In this document: positions 36,192 through 44,165 of the stretch, piece after piece | Numbering within the stretch: position 1 is the first letter of the stretch | Layout of the letters: each line of letters opens with the position of its first letter | Assembly (NCBI RefSeq): GCF_000721705.1 | Contig: NZ_JOJL01000027.1 | Location: forward strand, 186,001-250,000 | DNA: 64,000 bases | Reading direction: 5' to 3' | From: Actinoplanes subtropicus | Lineage (GTDB): Bacteria > Actinomycetota > Actinomycetes > Mycobacteriales > Micromonosporaceae | Position numbers and translations under genes: made by a program | Notes under the pieces: model-generated | The model's database searches: none | What the model saw: the letters and a program-made list of their open reading frames with translations, nothing else | What the model was told of the DNA's origin: nothing

Positions 36192-37145
36192 TCAGGACCC
36201 CTTCCGGCGGTTGGCCAGCAGCTGCACGACCGCGATGATCACGAGGATCAGCATGAGGACGAACGAGGCGGCGCTCGCGTACCCGATCTGGTTGCGCCGG
36301 AAGCCGGTGGTGTAGATGTACTGAACGATCAGGTTGTTGTCGGTGCCGGGCCCGCCCGCGTTGACCGCGACGACCAACCCGTACTCCTTCATGCTGCCCA
36401 GCGTGCTGAGCAGCACCACGATGAAGGAGGTCGGCGCGATCGCCGGCAGGGTGATGCGGCGGAACTTCTGCCACGCGTTGGCGCCGTCCAGGTCGGCGGC
36501 CTCGTAGTACGCGGTGGGCACGTTCTTCAGGGCGGCGATGAACAGCAGCATGTTGAACGCCGTGTTCATCCAGGTCGCCGCGATGATCACAATGATCAGG
36601 GACAGGTTGGCGTCGGTCTGCCAGTCGACCGCCTTGCCGCCCAGCTCGGTGATGATGAAGTTGACCAGCCCGAAGTTCTCGCCGAAGATCCAGCGCCAGA
36701 TGACCCCGGCGATGATCGGCGAGATCAGCCAGGGCAGGAAGAAGATCACCCGGGCCACGGTCTTTCCCCGGGAGTACGGGCTGACCATCAGGTACGCGGT
36801 GCCCAGCGACGCCACGAAGATCAGCGGGACGACGCAGGCCGTGTAGATCAGGGTGCGCTTGAGCGCCGCCCAGAACGCCGGGTCGTGCAGCAGCCGCTGG
36901 TAGTTGTCGGTACCGACCCAGGGCGCCGGGCCCACGCCGGTGTAGCTGGTGAAGGAGTACTTCAGCCCGATGACCGCCGGCCAGAGGAAGAAGAGCAGGA
37001 ACAGCACCAGGTTGATCGAGATCATCAGCAGCGGCGCGGCCCAGTAGCTGTTGTGCTTCCGCCGGGGGCGCCATCGCGATGCCGTTCGGGCCGGCTCGCC
37101 GCCGGCCGGGATGCTCCGTGGCTCGGCCCGGACGCTGTCGACCAT
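36192..37145 (-). CDS. sugar ABC transporter permease, MalF type (mannoside operon)
   Basis: The product is 317 aa with six helices (PLLMISINLVLFLLFFLWPA, VIFFLPWLISPIIAGVIW) and the EAA loop YYEAADLDGANAWQKFRRIT. Start ATG 37145 is chosen over upstream GTG 37208 because GGAGGAGAGGGAGC lies directly before it, and because the longer start would run through the intergenic hairpin. The cytoplasmic N-terminus is basic (RPRRKHNSYW). Confidence 0.92.
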   Translation of the reverse strand: MVDSVRAEPRSIPAGGEPARTASRWRPRRKHNSYWAAPLLMISINLVLFLLFFLWPAVIGLKYSFTSYTGVGPAPWVGTDNYQRLLHDPAFWAALKRTLIYTACVVPLIFVASLGTAYLMVSPYSRGKTVARVIFFLPWLISPIIAGVIWRWIFGENFGLVNFIITELGGKAVDWQTDANLSLIIVIIAATWMNTAFNMLLFIAALKNVPTAYYEAADLDGANAWQKFRRITLPAIAPTSFIVVLLSTLGSMKEYGLVVAVNAGGPGTDNNLIVQYIYTTGFRRNQIGYASAASFVLMLILVIIAVVQLLANRRKGS

Positions 37146-37170
37146 GCTCCCTCTCCTCCACTCGCCCGGC

Positions 37171-37204
37171 CACGTGGGCCCGCCGTCGCCGGCGGGCCCA
37201 CGTG
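37171..37204 (-). terminator. intra-operon hairpin after the binding-protein gene
   Basis: A perfect 15-bp stem (CACGTGGGCCCGCCG and its complement) with a 4-nt loop lies 9 nt after the binding-protein stop and 26 nt before the permease start. There is no U-tract. Position and stability fit partial termination or 3'-end protection that raises binding protein over permease, as at malE-malF. Confidence 0.7.
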
Positions 37205-37212
37205 TCACCGCA

Positions 37213-38502
37213 CTAGCCGATCTGCTGGTTCAGGCCCGCGACGATGTTGTCGGCCGTCTTCTGGGCGTCCTGCTTGCCGTTGACCAGTTTGGCCATCTCA
37301 TCCTTGATCAGGCCGTCGTCGACCGACTTGCCGGCCAGCAACAGCTTGGTCCCGGTGGCCTGCCCGGAGGCGGAGATCGGGTCGGCGAGCTCCATCTCCT
37401 TGACGTACAGGGCGAACGAGTCGAGCGCGGCCTGCTTCTTGAACGGGTAGGTGAGCGTGAGGCCCTTCTCGATCGGCAGGTAGCCGTTGGTCTGGGCGAG
37501 CTTGGTGTAGTTGTCGCGCTGGAAGATGAAGTCGACCCACTTCTTGGCGGCCGCGGCCTTCGAGCCGTTGTTGAACGCGACGACCTTGCCGCCGAGGTTG
37601 ATGTCGGTGGCGTGCACCGGCTGCGCCGGGGTGGGCGCGCTGGCCCAGTCGAAGTTGGTGATGCCGTCGGCGAAGTCGGCGACCTGCCAGACCCCGGAGA
37701 AGTACGCGACGACCTGGCCGCTCTTGAACAGCGCGTTCGGGTCGGCGCCGGCGCCCCAGACCGACTTGGGCATGATCACGTCGTTGTTCAGCTTGGCGAA
37801 GTCGGCCAGCGCCTGCACCGTGGTCGCGTCGGCCGGAGCGTACTTGCCGTCGGCGCCGAGCTGGAAGCCCTTGCCGCCGTGGTTGTAGATCCACGGGCGG
37901 ATGCGGGCCGCCGACCGGTCGTACACCAGGTCGTATTTGGCCTTGGTCGCCGTGCGCACCTTGTCGGCGGCGGCGAGGAACTCGTCCCACGTCCAGGTCT
38001 TGCTCGGGTCGGTCGGGTAGGTGACCTTCGCCTTGTCGAACAGGGTCTTGTTGATGAACAGGCCGGCCGCCGTGACGTCGGACGGGATGGCCAGGACCTT
38101 GCTGTCCTGGGTCGTCAGCAGGTCCTTGTTGATGTTGTTGGTGGCGTTGTTCGCGGTCGCGGAGAGGTCCTGCAGCTGGTTGACCCAGAGGGTGTCCAGC
38201 GAGGGCACACTGGCCGTGTCGGGCAGCGAGTTGGCCTGCGCGGCCTGCTTGAGCTTGTCCTGGTAGCCGTCGTAGGGCACGTTGACGATCTCGACCTTGA
38301 TGCCTTCCTTGGCCTCGAAGTCCTTGGCCAGGTCGGTGTAGCCCTGGTCCTGGGCGGAGGTCGAATACCAGAAGGTGATGCTCTTGGCGTCACCGGAGCT
38401 GCCACCGGAGGTGGAGGAGCATGCGCTGAGGGCGAGGGCGGTGACGACGCCGGCCGCCGCCCACCGCAAGCCTCCCCTCCGGAGCATTGCGAAATTCGTC
38501 AT
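37213..38502 (-). CDS. sugar ABC transporter substrate-binding lipoprotein (mannoside operon)
   Basis: The product is 429 aa. The signal peptide GGLRWAAAGVVTALALSACS gives a lipobox LSAC. The mature part is a family 1 solute-binding protein (ITFWYSTSAQDQGYTDLAKD, PYDGYQDKLKQAAQ, GVWQVADFADGI). Start ATG 38502 has AGGAGA 7 nt upstream; an in-frame upstream ATG at 38529 lacks a ribosome site. It leads the operon that ends with the GH38 alpha-mannosidase. A typical promoter with a LacI-type operator lies upstream. Confidence 0.92.
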   Translation of the reverse strand: MTNFAMLRRGGLRWAAAGVVTALALSACSSTSGGSSGDAKSITFWYSTSAQDQGYTDLAKDFEAKEGIKVEIVNVPYDGYQDKLKQAAQANSLPDTASVPSLDTLWVNQLQDLSATANNATNNINKDLLTTQDSKVLAIPSDVTAAGLFINKTLFDKAKVTYPTDPSKTWTWDEFLAAADKVRTATKAKYDLVYDRSAARIRPWIYNHGGKGFQLGADGKYAPADATTVQALADFAKLNNDVIMPKSVWGAGADPNALFKSGQVVAYFSGVWQVADFADGITNFDWASAPTPAQPVHATDINLGGKVVAFNNGSKAAAAKKWVDFIFQRDNYTKLAQTNGYLPIEKGLTLTYPFKKQAALDSFALYVKEMELADPISASGQATGTKLLLAGKSVDDGLIKDEMAKLVNGKQDAQKTADNIVAGLNQQIG

Positions 38503-38545
38503 GGCTATCTCCTCGCAACAACATTTCATCGTCCAGTGGCGTCGG

Positions 38546-38574
38546 ACTCTATGGGAAAGCGCTTACCTCGTCAA
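38546..38574 (-). promoter_or_regulatory. promoter with LacI-type operator in the spacer
   Basis: Read on the minus strand, TTGACG (38574-38569), 17 nt and TAGAGT (38551-38546) form a near-consensus housekeeping promoter. The spacer contains GGTAAGCGCTTTCCC, with core AAGCGCTT at 38557-38564, a palindrome typical of LacI-family sugar repressors, so repression by steric block is expected. Confidence 0.75.
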
Positions 38575-38578
38575 CGCT

Positions 38579-38590
38579 CCTTTGCAAAGG
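38579..38590. promoter_or_regulatory. upstream palindrome CCTTTGCAAAGG
   Basis: A perfect 12-bp palindrome 5 bp upstream of the -35 box. A half-copy (TGCAAAGG) recurs at 38596-38603. Possibly a second regulator or activator site. Confidence 0.5.
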
Positions 38591-38619
38591 TGAAATGCAA
38601 AGGTTTGTTGCCGGGAATC

Positions 38620-38631
38620 GGGAGCGCTCCC
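38620..38631. promoter_or_regulatory. CebR-like operator GGGAGCGCTCCC
   Basis: A perfect 12-bp palindrome that matches the core of the known actinobacterial CebR box (TGGGAGCGCTCCCA), 13 of 14 positions with flanks. It is centred about 53 bp upstream of the -35 box. Confidence 0.6.
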
Positions 38632-38667
38632 ACGGGCGGCAAACGGAATCGTGCTATCCGGCTCGCG

Positions 38668-40335
38668 CTAAATTGCCGTTCCGATGCGCATTCGTAACCG
38701 GGACGGTGCTTTGGCACTGACGTACAGAAGCTCCCCGGACGCCGCGTCGGTACCGCCCAGGAACTCGTACTCCTCCCCCGGGTGGTAGCCCGGTTCGCTC
38801 TCCGCGGCCGGGGCAGGCCCCTCGACCGTCACGGTCAGCTCGTCGTCGCCGGCCCGGTAGCGCGCCACGGCCGGTCCCCCGTCCGGCGACGGGTCCAGCC
38901 GCCAGCCGCGCCCGTCGGTCAGGCGACGGGCGCCGGAGAGCGTGCCGCCGGGCCGGAAGGCCAGCTCCAGGCACCAGTCGACGGCCGGTCCGGAGACCGC
39001 CACGACCAGCTCGGCGCCCGTCTCCCCCGCCGATACCCGGATCTCCGTGTCCAGCGTGACGTCGTCGCGTTCCCGCCGGTCGAAGGCCATCGCGGCGCTG
39101 AACCGGCCGTCGTCGCCGAGCGCATAGCGGGCGTCCGGGCGCCGATCGGCGGCCGCCAGCGGCTGGTAGTAGGACGCGGAGACCGACTCCCGCAGGACCG
39201 CGACCGGGCCGGGCTCGACGGTCAGGCCGCCGGCCCGGAACGGCCCGAGGCCGAAGAAGACCCGCGACAGCCGGACGCTGTCCAGCACCGCCTCCCCCGC
39301 GACGACCCGCAGCAGCGTCGGCGAGTTGGCCAGGCCCGACCGGATCCGGCGATGCCGGGCGTAGTCCGAGCCGCCGAAGGCGACCGTGCTCACCCGCGGG
39401 TGGTGCGCGAGCAGAGTGCCGGCCGAGGCGAAGTGCCGCACGCGCGGGCGTTCCGGCCGGACGGCGGGCGGCAGCGGGCGGCCCAGCTCGGGGTCGAGCA
39501 GCAGCTGCGCGGCGACGTGGCCGGGCGCCACGATGCCCTGCTCCAGCGCCAGGCCGGCGGCCCAGGAGAGATCGCCGCGGCCGGTCGCCAGCGCCACCCG
39601 GCGCAGCGGCAGCAGGTAGGGGGCGAGTGGGTACGGCCGGTTCTGGTCCTGCCGCCGGGACAGCACGGTCTCCACCGAGCCGTCCGGCAGCAGCAGGTCC
39701 AGGGTCGCCGTGAGGTTGCGCTCGACCGCGCCGGCCAGCTCCGGCCGGTCGAACACCGCGGCGAGCAGCAGCAGCGACGGGTTCGAGACGAAGGCGGCGT
39801 AGTTCGGGCTGCGCTCGGAGTACAGCCCGTCCTCGTCGATGTCGACGCCCTCGGCCAGCCACTGCCCCACCCGCGCGGCCAGCTCCGGCCGGGGGTCCAG
39901 CCGGTACAGCCGGCCCAGCGCGGCGGACAGCTCCCAGCGGTGGTTGGGGGTGTGCACCCCGCCGGCGAGCAGGGCCGGGGTCGCGGCGTCCAGCAGCCGC
40001 GCGAGCTCCCGCGCGAGCGGCTCCTCCTTGTCACCCAGGAGAAGCGCCGCGTCGGCGAGATCGTTGACGGTGAACGCCGAGTCGGGCGGCGAGTCGACGT
40101 TGTCCCCGCCGCGGAACAGGCCGCCCGGGCCCTGCCGCTCACGCAGGGCGGCGGCCAGGCGCAGGGCGGTCTTCAACAGCTCGGGGTCGTCCCGCCCGGC
40201 CGCCACCAGGGTCAGGATCCGCTCGGCGAGGCGGCGGTGCTGGAGATGGCCCCAATCCTCGTCCTCGGCCATGATCGCGTCCACCTCGTGCACCAGCCCG
40301 GTGCGCACGGCGGCCAGGAAAGCCTGGTCGATCAT
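38668..40335 (-). CDS. polysaccharide-lyase-like alpha-toroid protein
   Basis: The product is 555 aa. The N-terminal about 330 residues are helical and toroid-like with PPDSAFTVNDLADAALLLGD, PNHRWELSAALGRLYRLDP and YSERSPNYAAFVSNPSLL. The Asn-His and Asn-Tyr motifs recall the catalytic residues of heparinase II/III and hyaluronate-lyase-like folds. A beta-sheet domain follows (VSASYYQPLAAADRRP to the end). No signal peptide, so it acts in the cytoplasm. ATG 40335 overlaps the PmoA-like stop (ATGA). It is not a recognised characterised enzyme; a role in uronic-acid or mannoside breakdown is inferred from the neighbours. Confidence 0.6.
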   Translation of the reverse strand: MIDQAFLAAVRTGLVHEVDAIMAEDEDWGHLQHRRLAERILTLVAAGRDDPELLKTALRLAAALRERQGPGGLFRGGDNVDSPPDSAFTVNDLADAALLLGDKEEPLARELARLLDAATPALLAGGVHTPNHRWELSAALGRLYRLDPRPELAARVGQWLAEGVDIDEDGLYSERSPNYAAFVSNPSLLLLAAVFDRPELAGAVERNLTATLDLLLPDGSVETVLSRRQDQNRPYPLAPYLLPLRRVALATGRGDLSWAAGLALEQGIVAPGHVAAQLLLDPELGRPLPPAVRPERPRVRHFASAGTLLAHHPRVSTVAFGGSDYARHRRIRSGLANSPTLLRVVAGEAVLDSVRLSRVFFGLGPFRAGGLTVEPGPVAVLRESVSASYYQPLAAADRRPDARYALGDDGRFSAAMAFDRRERDDVTLDTEIRVSAGETGAELVVAVSGPAVDWCLELAFRPGGTLSGARRLTDGRGWRLDPSPDGGPAVARYRAGDDELTVTVEGPAPAAESEPGYHPGEEYEFLGGTDAASGELLYVSAKAPSRLRMRIGTAI

Positions 40336-41102
40336 GACGGCAGCCGGCCGTCGGCGACCAGGACCCGGATCTGCCTGGTCAGGGGCGTGCCCGGCGCGAT
40401 CACGAGCGGATCGTGGTACGCCAGGGCGGCGCAGACCCCGTTGTACTCGTCCGTGCGCACGAACCACCGGTCGTCGCCCGCGAGGCCGCTGAAGACCAGG
40501 GTGTACGCGTCGTCCACGGTCACCGAGAGCCGCGGGTCGGCCGATCCGTGCGGCTCGCCGCCCGAGCCGACCGTCGCCCGCGCCGAGCCGGCCGGGAGCC
40601 GCCAGAAGAAGCCGCCGTAGCCCGCGCCGCCCTCGCGTCCGTTCGTGGCGGGGCTGCCGAGGGTCACCGGAGCCGGGCCGGGCGTGCTCAGCTCGTACGC
40701 GAAAATCAGCTCCCAACCGTGCGGCACGGCACCCGCGGTGATCGTGCGGTGCTCGCGCAGCAGGATTTCGCCCGCCGGACCGAGCCAGCTCAGCTCCTGC
40801 CCGAAGCCGCCCGCCACCGGCCGGGTCGGCCCCCCGACGATCCGGCCGTGGTCCTCGCGCCACACATAGCCCTGATCGCGGACGTAGGTGCGGCCACCCC
40901 ACAAATTGGCGCCGTCGACGTCCTGCACGGTTATCGATACGCCGAGATGCCACGGGTGATCGGCCGGGAGTTCGTCGGTGACCACCGTCCCGGAAAGGGT
41001 GCGGACCGGATGCAAATAGGGGCGCGGCGCAAGCCGGGGATCGAGCTCCGGCTCGGCCACATAGGTGGCGACCGGCACCGCCCCGGCGTGCAATTCGGGC
41101 AA
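40332..41102 (-). CDS. PmoA-family (DUF6807-like) protein
   Basis: The product is 256 aa. PRPYLHPVRTLSGTVVTDEL and DHPWHLGVSITVQDVDGANL followed by WGGRTY are the signature of the 'methane oxygenase PmoA' family. These proteins are in fact found in carbohydrate-use loci and have no proven methane link. YGGFFWRLP and FVRTDEYNGVCAALAYHDPL are further family elements. The TTG start at 41102 is supported by GGAGGAAG immediately upstream. It forms a two-gene operon with the lyase-like gene. Confidence 0.75.
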   Translation of the reverse strand: MPELHAGAVPVATYVAEPELDPRLAPRPYLHPVRTLSGTVVTDELPADHPWHLGVSITVQDVDGANLWGGRTYVRDQGYVWREDHGRIVGGPTRPVAGGFGQELSWLGPAGEILLREHRTITAGAVPHGWELIFAYELSTPGPAPVTLGSPATNGREGGAGYGGFFWRLPAGSARATVGSGGEPHGSADPRLSVTVDDAYTLVFSGLAGDDRWFVRTDEYNGVCAALAYHDPLVIAPGTPLTRQIRVLVADGRLPS

Positions 41103-41153
41103 GCCTTCCTCCGGCTCTGGAAAACGGCGGCGGACACAGTTATCGATGGATTA

Positions 41154-41165
41154 CCGGGCGCCCGG
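41154..41165. promoter_or_regulatory. palindrome upstream of the PmoA-like gene
   Basis: CCGGGCGCCCGG is a perfect 12-bp palindrome about 52 bp before the TTG start, beside a weak promoter-like GATAACT (41142-41136, minus strand). It may be an operator; the GC-rich context makes chance more likely. Confidence 0.3.
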
Positions 41166-41253
41166 AATACGGTCGGCATGAGCAGCTTGCGGCGCCGCGG
41201 CCTCGACGTCAAGGGTTTGTCCTGACATTCTGAGGAACGCACCGACAAGCCCC

Positions 41254-41772
41254 CGTGATCGTCACCGAGGACGGACCCGCCGTGCCCGTGCCCGGGCGGC
41301 GCTGACCAGCCTCTTCGACGACCTGACCGCGGCCGGCCGGCGGCCCGGCACCGAGGTCCTGTTGTTCGAGCCGGACTGCGTCAACCGGCACGCGGCCCGG
41401 ATGCTCGGCCTGCCGCCGACCGAAGGCCCCGTGCACGGCGAACGCCTGCGCCTCGCCGACGACGTACCCCTCGCCGTCCTGAGCAACTGGCTGCCGCCCC
41501 GCTTCGCCGGCCTGACCGCCGAGGCGCTCGCCGGCCAGAGCCTGTACCGGCTGATGGCCGCGTACAACGGGCGGCCCGCGGTGGCGAAGCAGCGGATCAC
41601 CGTGAAGGCCGCCACGCCCGGGCAGGCCCGCCTGCTGCGGATCGCCGGCCACACCCCGCTGATCAGCATGCAGCGCACGGCCTTCGACAGCTCGGGTGCG
41701 GTCGTCGAGTTCTCCGACCACGTCTACCGCGCCGAGCACTACAGCATCGACGTGACCGTCTTCGCCCGCTAA
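41254..41772 (+). pseudogene. GntR-family regulator remnant (UTRA domain only)
   Basis: From about 41300 to 41772 the frame encodes a UTRA ligand-binding domain: ALTSLFDDLTAAGRRPGTEV, GPVHGERLRLADDVPLAV, LYRLMAAYNGRPAVAKQRIT and AFDSSGAVVEFSDHVYRAEH. The winged-helix DNA-binding domain that should come first is missing. A GTG-initiated piece at 41254 (VIVTEDGPAVPVPGRR) ends in a stop in another frame, and no ATG or GTG precedes the UTRA frame after the stop at 41230. TTG 41362 would start inside the domain. A decayed HutC/GntR repressor, perhaps the former regulator of the PmoA-like operon, is the simplest reading. Confidence 0.65.
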
Positions 41773-41783
41773 GACTGAACGCC

Positions 41784-42665
41784 ATGACTCGTTTCTTCCT
41801 CGTCGACGTGTTCGCCGACCGGCCGCTGACCGGCAACCCGCTGGCGCTCGTGCCCGACGCCGACGACCTGACCGTGCCGCAGATGCGGGCGATCGCCCGC
41901 GAGTTCAACCAGTCCGAGACCACCTTCCTGCTCCGGCCCGCGGAGGACGGGGTCGACTGGCGGCTGCGCTCGTTCACCCCGGCCGGCGTCGAGGTCGACG
42001 GCGCCGGGCACAACGCCCTCGGCGCGTGGCTCTGGCTGGCCGACCAGGGACTGACCGGGGACGGGCCGGCGACCACGATGCGGCAGCGGATCGGTGCCGA
42101 GATCCTCGCCGTCGAGATCCTGCGGGCACCGGGCGAGCCGGTCCGGATCGTGATGGACCAGGGCATTCCCGCGTACGGCAAGGAGGTCACCGACGTCGGA
42201 CGGCTGACCGCCGCGCTCGGGCTGGAACCGCGGCACCTCGCCCCCGGCGCCGTCGCCCAGGTCGTCTCCACCGGCGTCGGGCACCTGCTCGTCCCGCTGG
42301 CCACCCGCGAGGCGGTCGACGCGGCCGTGGCGCACGACGGCGACCTCGCCGCGATCCTGGCGGCGGCCGGCGGCGAGGGCTGCTACCTCTACACGACCGC
42401 CGGCGAGGACGGGGCGGCCGCGTACACCCGCTTCTTCAACCCCACCGTCGGCATCGCGGAGGATCCGGCGACCGGGACGGCGGCGGGTCCGCTCGCCGTC
42501 GCCCTGACCCGGTCGGGCCGGGCGCCGGCCGGCGTGCCCGTCCTCATCGAGCAGGGCCACCGCCTCGGCCGGCCCAGCCGGATCCGGGTCGACGTGGCGG
42601 GCGACCGGGTGCGGCTCTCCGGCTCGGGGCTGATCTCCGCCCACGGCGAGCTCCGGCTGACCTGA
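41784..42665 (+). CDS. PhzF-family isomerase/epimerase-like protein
   Basis: The product is 293 aa with the PhzF double-barrel landmarks: FFLVDVFADRPLTGNPLALV, catalytic Glu45 in FNQSETTFLL, and VDGAGHNALGAWLWL, in which the usual GH-x-T reads GH-N-A. AEDPATGTAAGPLA is the C-terminal signature. Enzymes of this family isomerise or epimerise small acids; the substrate cannot be told. An AAGACT box 7 nt before ATG suggests a leaderless mRNA. Confidence 0.9.
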   Translation: MTRFFLVDVFADRPLTGNPLALVPDADDLTVPQMRAIAREFNQSETTFLLRPAEDGVDWRLRSFTPAGVEVDGAGHNALGAWLWLADQGLTGDGPATTMRQRIGAEILAVEILRAPGEPVRIVMDQGIPAYGKEVTDVGRLTAALGLEPRHLAPGAVAQVVSTGVGHLLVPLATREAVDAAVAHDGDLAAILAAAGGEGCYLYTTAGEDGAAAYTRFFNPTVGIAEDPATGTAAGPLAVALTRSGRAPAGVPVLIEQGHRLGRPSRIRVDVAGDRVRLSGSGLISAHGELRLT

Positions 42666-42674
42666 CCGCCGCCG

Positions 42675-42723
42675 TTGACCCGGCCAACGCCTTACCGTAC
42701 GGTAATGCATTACCAAGCGGTAA
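42675..42723 (+). promoter_or_regulatory. SRPBCC-arsR promoter with twin ArsR-type operators
   Basis: TTGACC (42675-42680), 17 nt and TACGGT (42698-42703) form a good promoter. TTACCGTACGGTAA (42692-42705, perfect palindrome) and TTACCAAGCGGTAA (42710-42723) are two TTACC-N4-GGTAA sites 18 bp apart. They cover the -10 and the transcription start, a clear autorepressor layout for the ArsR gene downstream. Confidence 0.8.
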
Positions 42724-42740
42724 GACGTGAGGAGACGGAC

Positions 42741-43172
42741 ATGCCCGAGGTCGCGCGTTCCATCGACATCCCCGCACCGCCGAGCGTCGTCTGGCGTCAG
42801 CTGTCCACGGCGGACGGCCTGCGCCGCTGGCTCTCCCCCGACCTCGAGATCGACCTGCGGGTCGGTGGCGCCTACCGCATGCCCGGCGGCGACGGGACCA
42901 CCTGGATCAGCGGCGTCGTGCTCGACCTCGTGCCCGAGGGGCGCCTCACCCTCTCCTGGCTGGAGGAGCAGTCCGGCTGGCGCCATCCCGGCCGCCTGGT
43001 CATCACCCTCGAGCCGACCGCCGGCGGCACGCATGTCCGGCTGGTCCATGACGGCTTCGCCGGAATCGGGAAGTCCGGATGGCAGCAGACCGAGCAGGCG
43101 TACGAGCGGGGAGCCGACCGCCACCAGGTGCTGCGACTGCTGGCCGACGCCGTGACCGCCCGCGTTGCCTGA
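42741..43172 (+). CDS. SRPBCC (AHSA1-type) domain protein
   Basis: The product is 143 aa. It has the START/Bet v1-like fold of the AHSA1 subfamily: RSIDIPAPPSVVWRQLSTAD, PDLEIDLRVGGAYRMPGGDG and LEPTAGGTHVRLVHDGF. The GGAGAC ribosome site precedes ATG 42741. The next gene, an ArsR repressor, overlaps its stop, and such SRPBCC-ArsR pairs are common. The ligand is unknown. Confidence 0.9.
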   Translation: MPEVARSIDIPAPPSVVWRQLSTADGLRRWLSPDLEIDLRVGGAYRMPGGDGTTWISGVVLDLVPEGRLTLSWLEEQSGWRHPGRLVITLEPTAGGTHVRLVHDGFAGIGKSGWQQTEQAYERGADRHQVLRLLADAVTARVA

Positions 43173-43536
43173 CGACGCCGCGGGGCGGCCACCGGTTCCC
43201 GGCAGCGACGAGGCGTTCCGGGCGCTGGCCGACCCGACCCGCCGGCGCATCCTCGACCTGCTCGCCGACCACGGTTCGCTGACGGTCGCCGACCTGGTCG
43301 CGCAGTTCCCCGGCCTGGTCGCGTCGGGCATCTCCAAACACCTGATGGCGCTGCGCGCGGCCGGCCTGGTCACCGCCGTCCGCCGGGGGCGGCATCAGGT
43401 GTACGCGATCGACGCCGACGGGCTGGGCCGGGCGCTGGCGCCGTGGGCGGCCCGGTACGAGGCCTACTGGGCCGAGGCGTTGACCCGGCTGCGAGCGGCC
43501 TCCACCGGCACCGCCGGCACCGATCCCCGCGAATAG
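43165..43536 (+). CDS. ArsR-family winged-helix repressor
   Basis: The product is 123 aa. The winged-helix core is FRALADPTRRRILDLLADHG, SLTVADLVAQ, SGISKHLMALRAAGLVTAVR, and then RGRHQVYAID for the wing. No metal-binding ELCVCDL motif is present, so it is a non-metal ArsR. The TTG start 43165 overlaps the SRPBCC gene by 8 nt. It probably binds the twin TTACC-N4-GGTAA sites ahead of the operon. Confidence 0.9.
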   Translation: MPDDAAGRPPVPGSDEAFRALADPTRRRILDLLADHGSLTVADLVAQFPGLVASGISKHLMALRAAGLVTAVRRGRHQVYAIDADGLGRALAPWAARYEAYWAEALTRLRAASTGTAGTDPRE

Positions 43537-43541
43537 CCTAC

Positions 43542-43557
43542 TATACCCATAGGCATA
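43542..43557. promoter_or_regulatory. inverted repeat before the DUF4395 gene
   Basis: TATACC-CATA-GGCATA is an imperfect inverted repeat (11 of 12 arm positions) just before the GGAGGTG ribosome site. The C/G-run with flanking TA is reminiscent of CsoR/CstR-type sites, which often control DUF4395 genes elsewhere; here that link is only suggestive. Confidence 0.35.
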
Positions 43558-43571
43558 ACGGAGGTGTGGCG

Positions 43572-44072
43572 ATGCGGCGGCTGTTCAGCTTCCCGAACCC
43601 GGTCAACGAGGTGTCCGCGCGGGTCGTGGCGGGCGGCGTGGTCCTGATGTGCGTGGCGGCCATCGCCCTCGACCTGCCGTGGCTGACCGCGGTGATCGCG
43701 TACGGCTTCGTGGCGCGGGTGGCGACCGGCCCGACGCTCAGTCCCCTCGGTCAGCTGGCCACCCGGGTGATCACTCCGCGGCTGCGGCGGCCGGCCAAGC
43801 TGGTGCCCGGGCCGCCGAAGCGGTTCGCCCAGGGCATCGGCGCGCTGCTGTCGGTGAGCGCGGCCGTGCTCGCGCTGGGCGCCGGCCCGCGCCCGGCCGC
43901 CTACGTGCTGCTGGGGCTGGTGGCGGTCGCGGCCACGCTCGAGTCGGTCTTCGTGTACTGCATCGGTTGCAAGATCTTCGCGGGCCTGATGCGGCTCGGC
44001 GTGATCCCGGAGTCGACCTGCGAACTGTGCAACGACATCTGGAGCCGGCGACCCGCCCCCGCGGGGTCCTGA
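43572..44072 (+). CDS. DUF4395 membrane protein
   Basis: The product is 166 aa. FPNPVNEVSARVVAGGVVLM, VIAYGFVARVATGPTLSPLG and the Cys-rich FVYCIGCKIFAGLMRLGVIP then CELC are the family signature. About four transmembrane helices. Two CxxC pairs could bind a metal or take part in thiol chemistry. DUF4395 genes often accompany rhodanese or thioredoxin genes; none is adjacent here. ATG 43572 follows GGAGGTG. Confidence 0.88.
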   Translation: MRRLFSFPNPVNEVSARVVAGGVVLMCVAAIALDLPWLTAVIAYGFVARVATGPTLSPLGQLATRVITPRLRRPAKLVPGPPKRFAQGIGALLSVSAAVLALGAGPRPAAYVLLGLVAVAATLESVFVYCIGCKIFAGLMRLGVIPESTCELCNDIWSRRPAPAGS

Positions 44073-44165
44073 GCCGACTGGCGACCCGCGCCGGCGTGCT
44101 GGCGGATGCGAGCCCGCCGGGCCCGCGCGACTCTCGTCGAAACACCACCTCAGAAGGGGGTTTCG

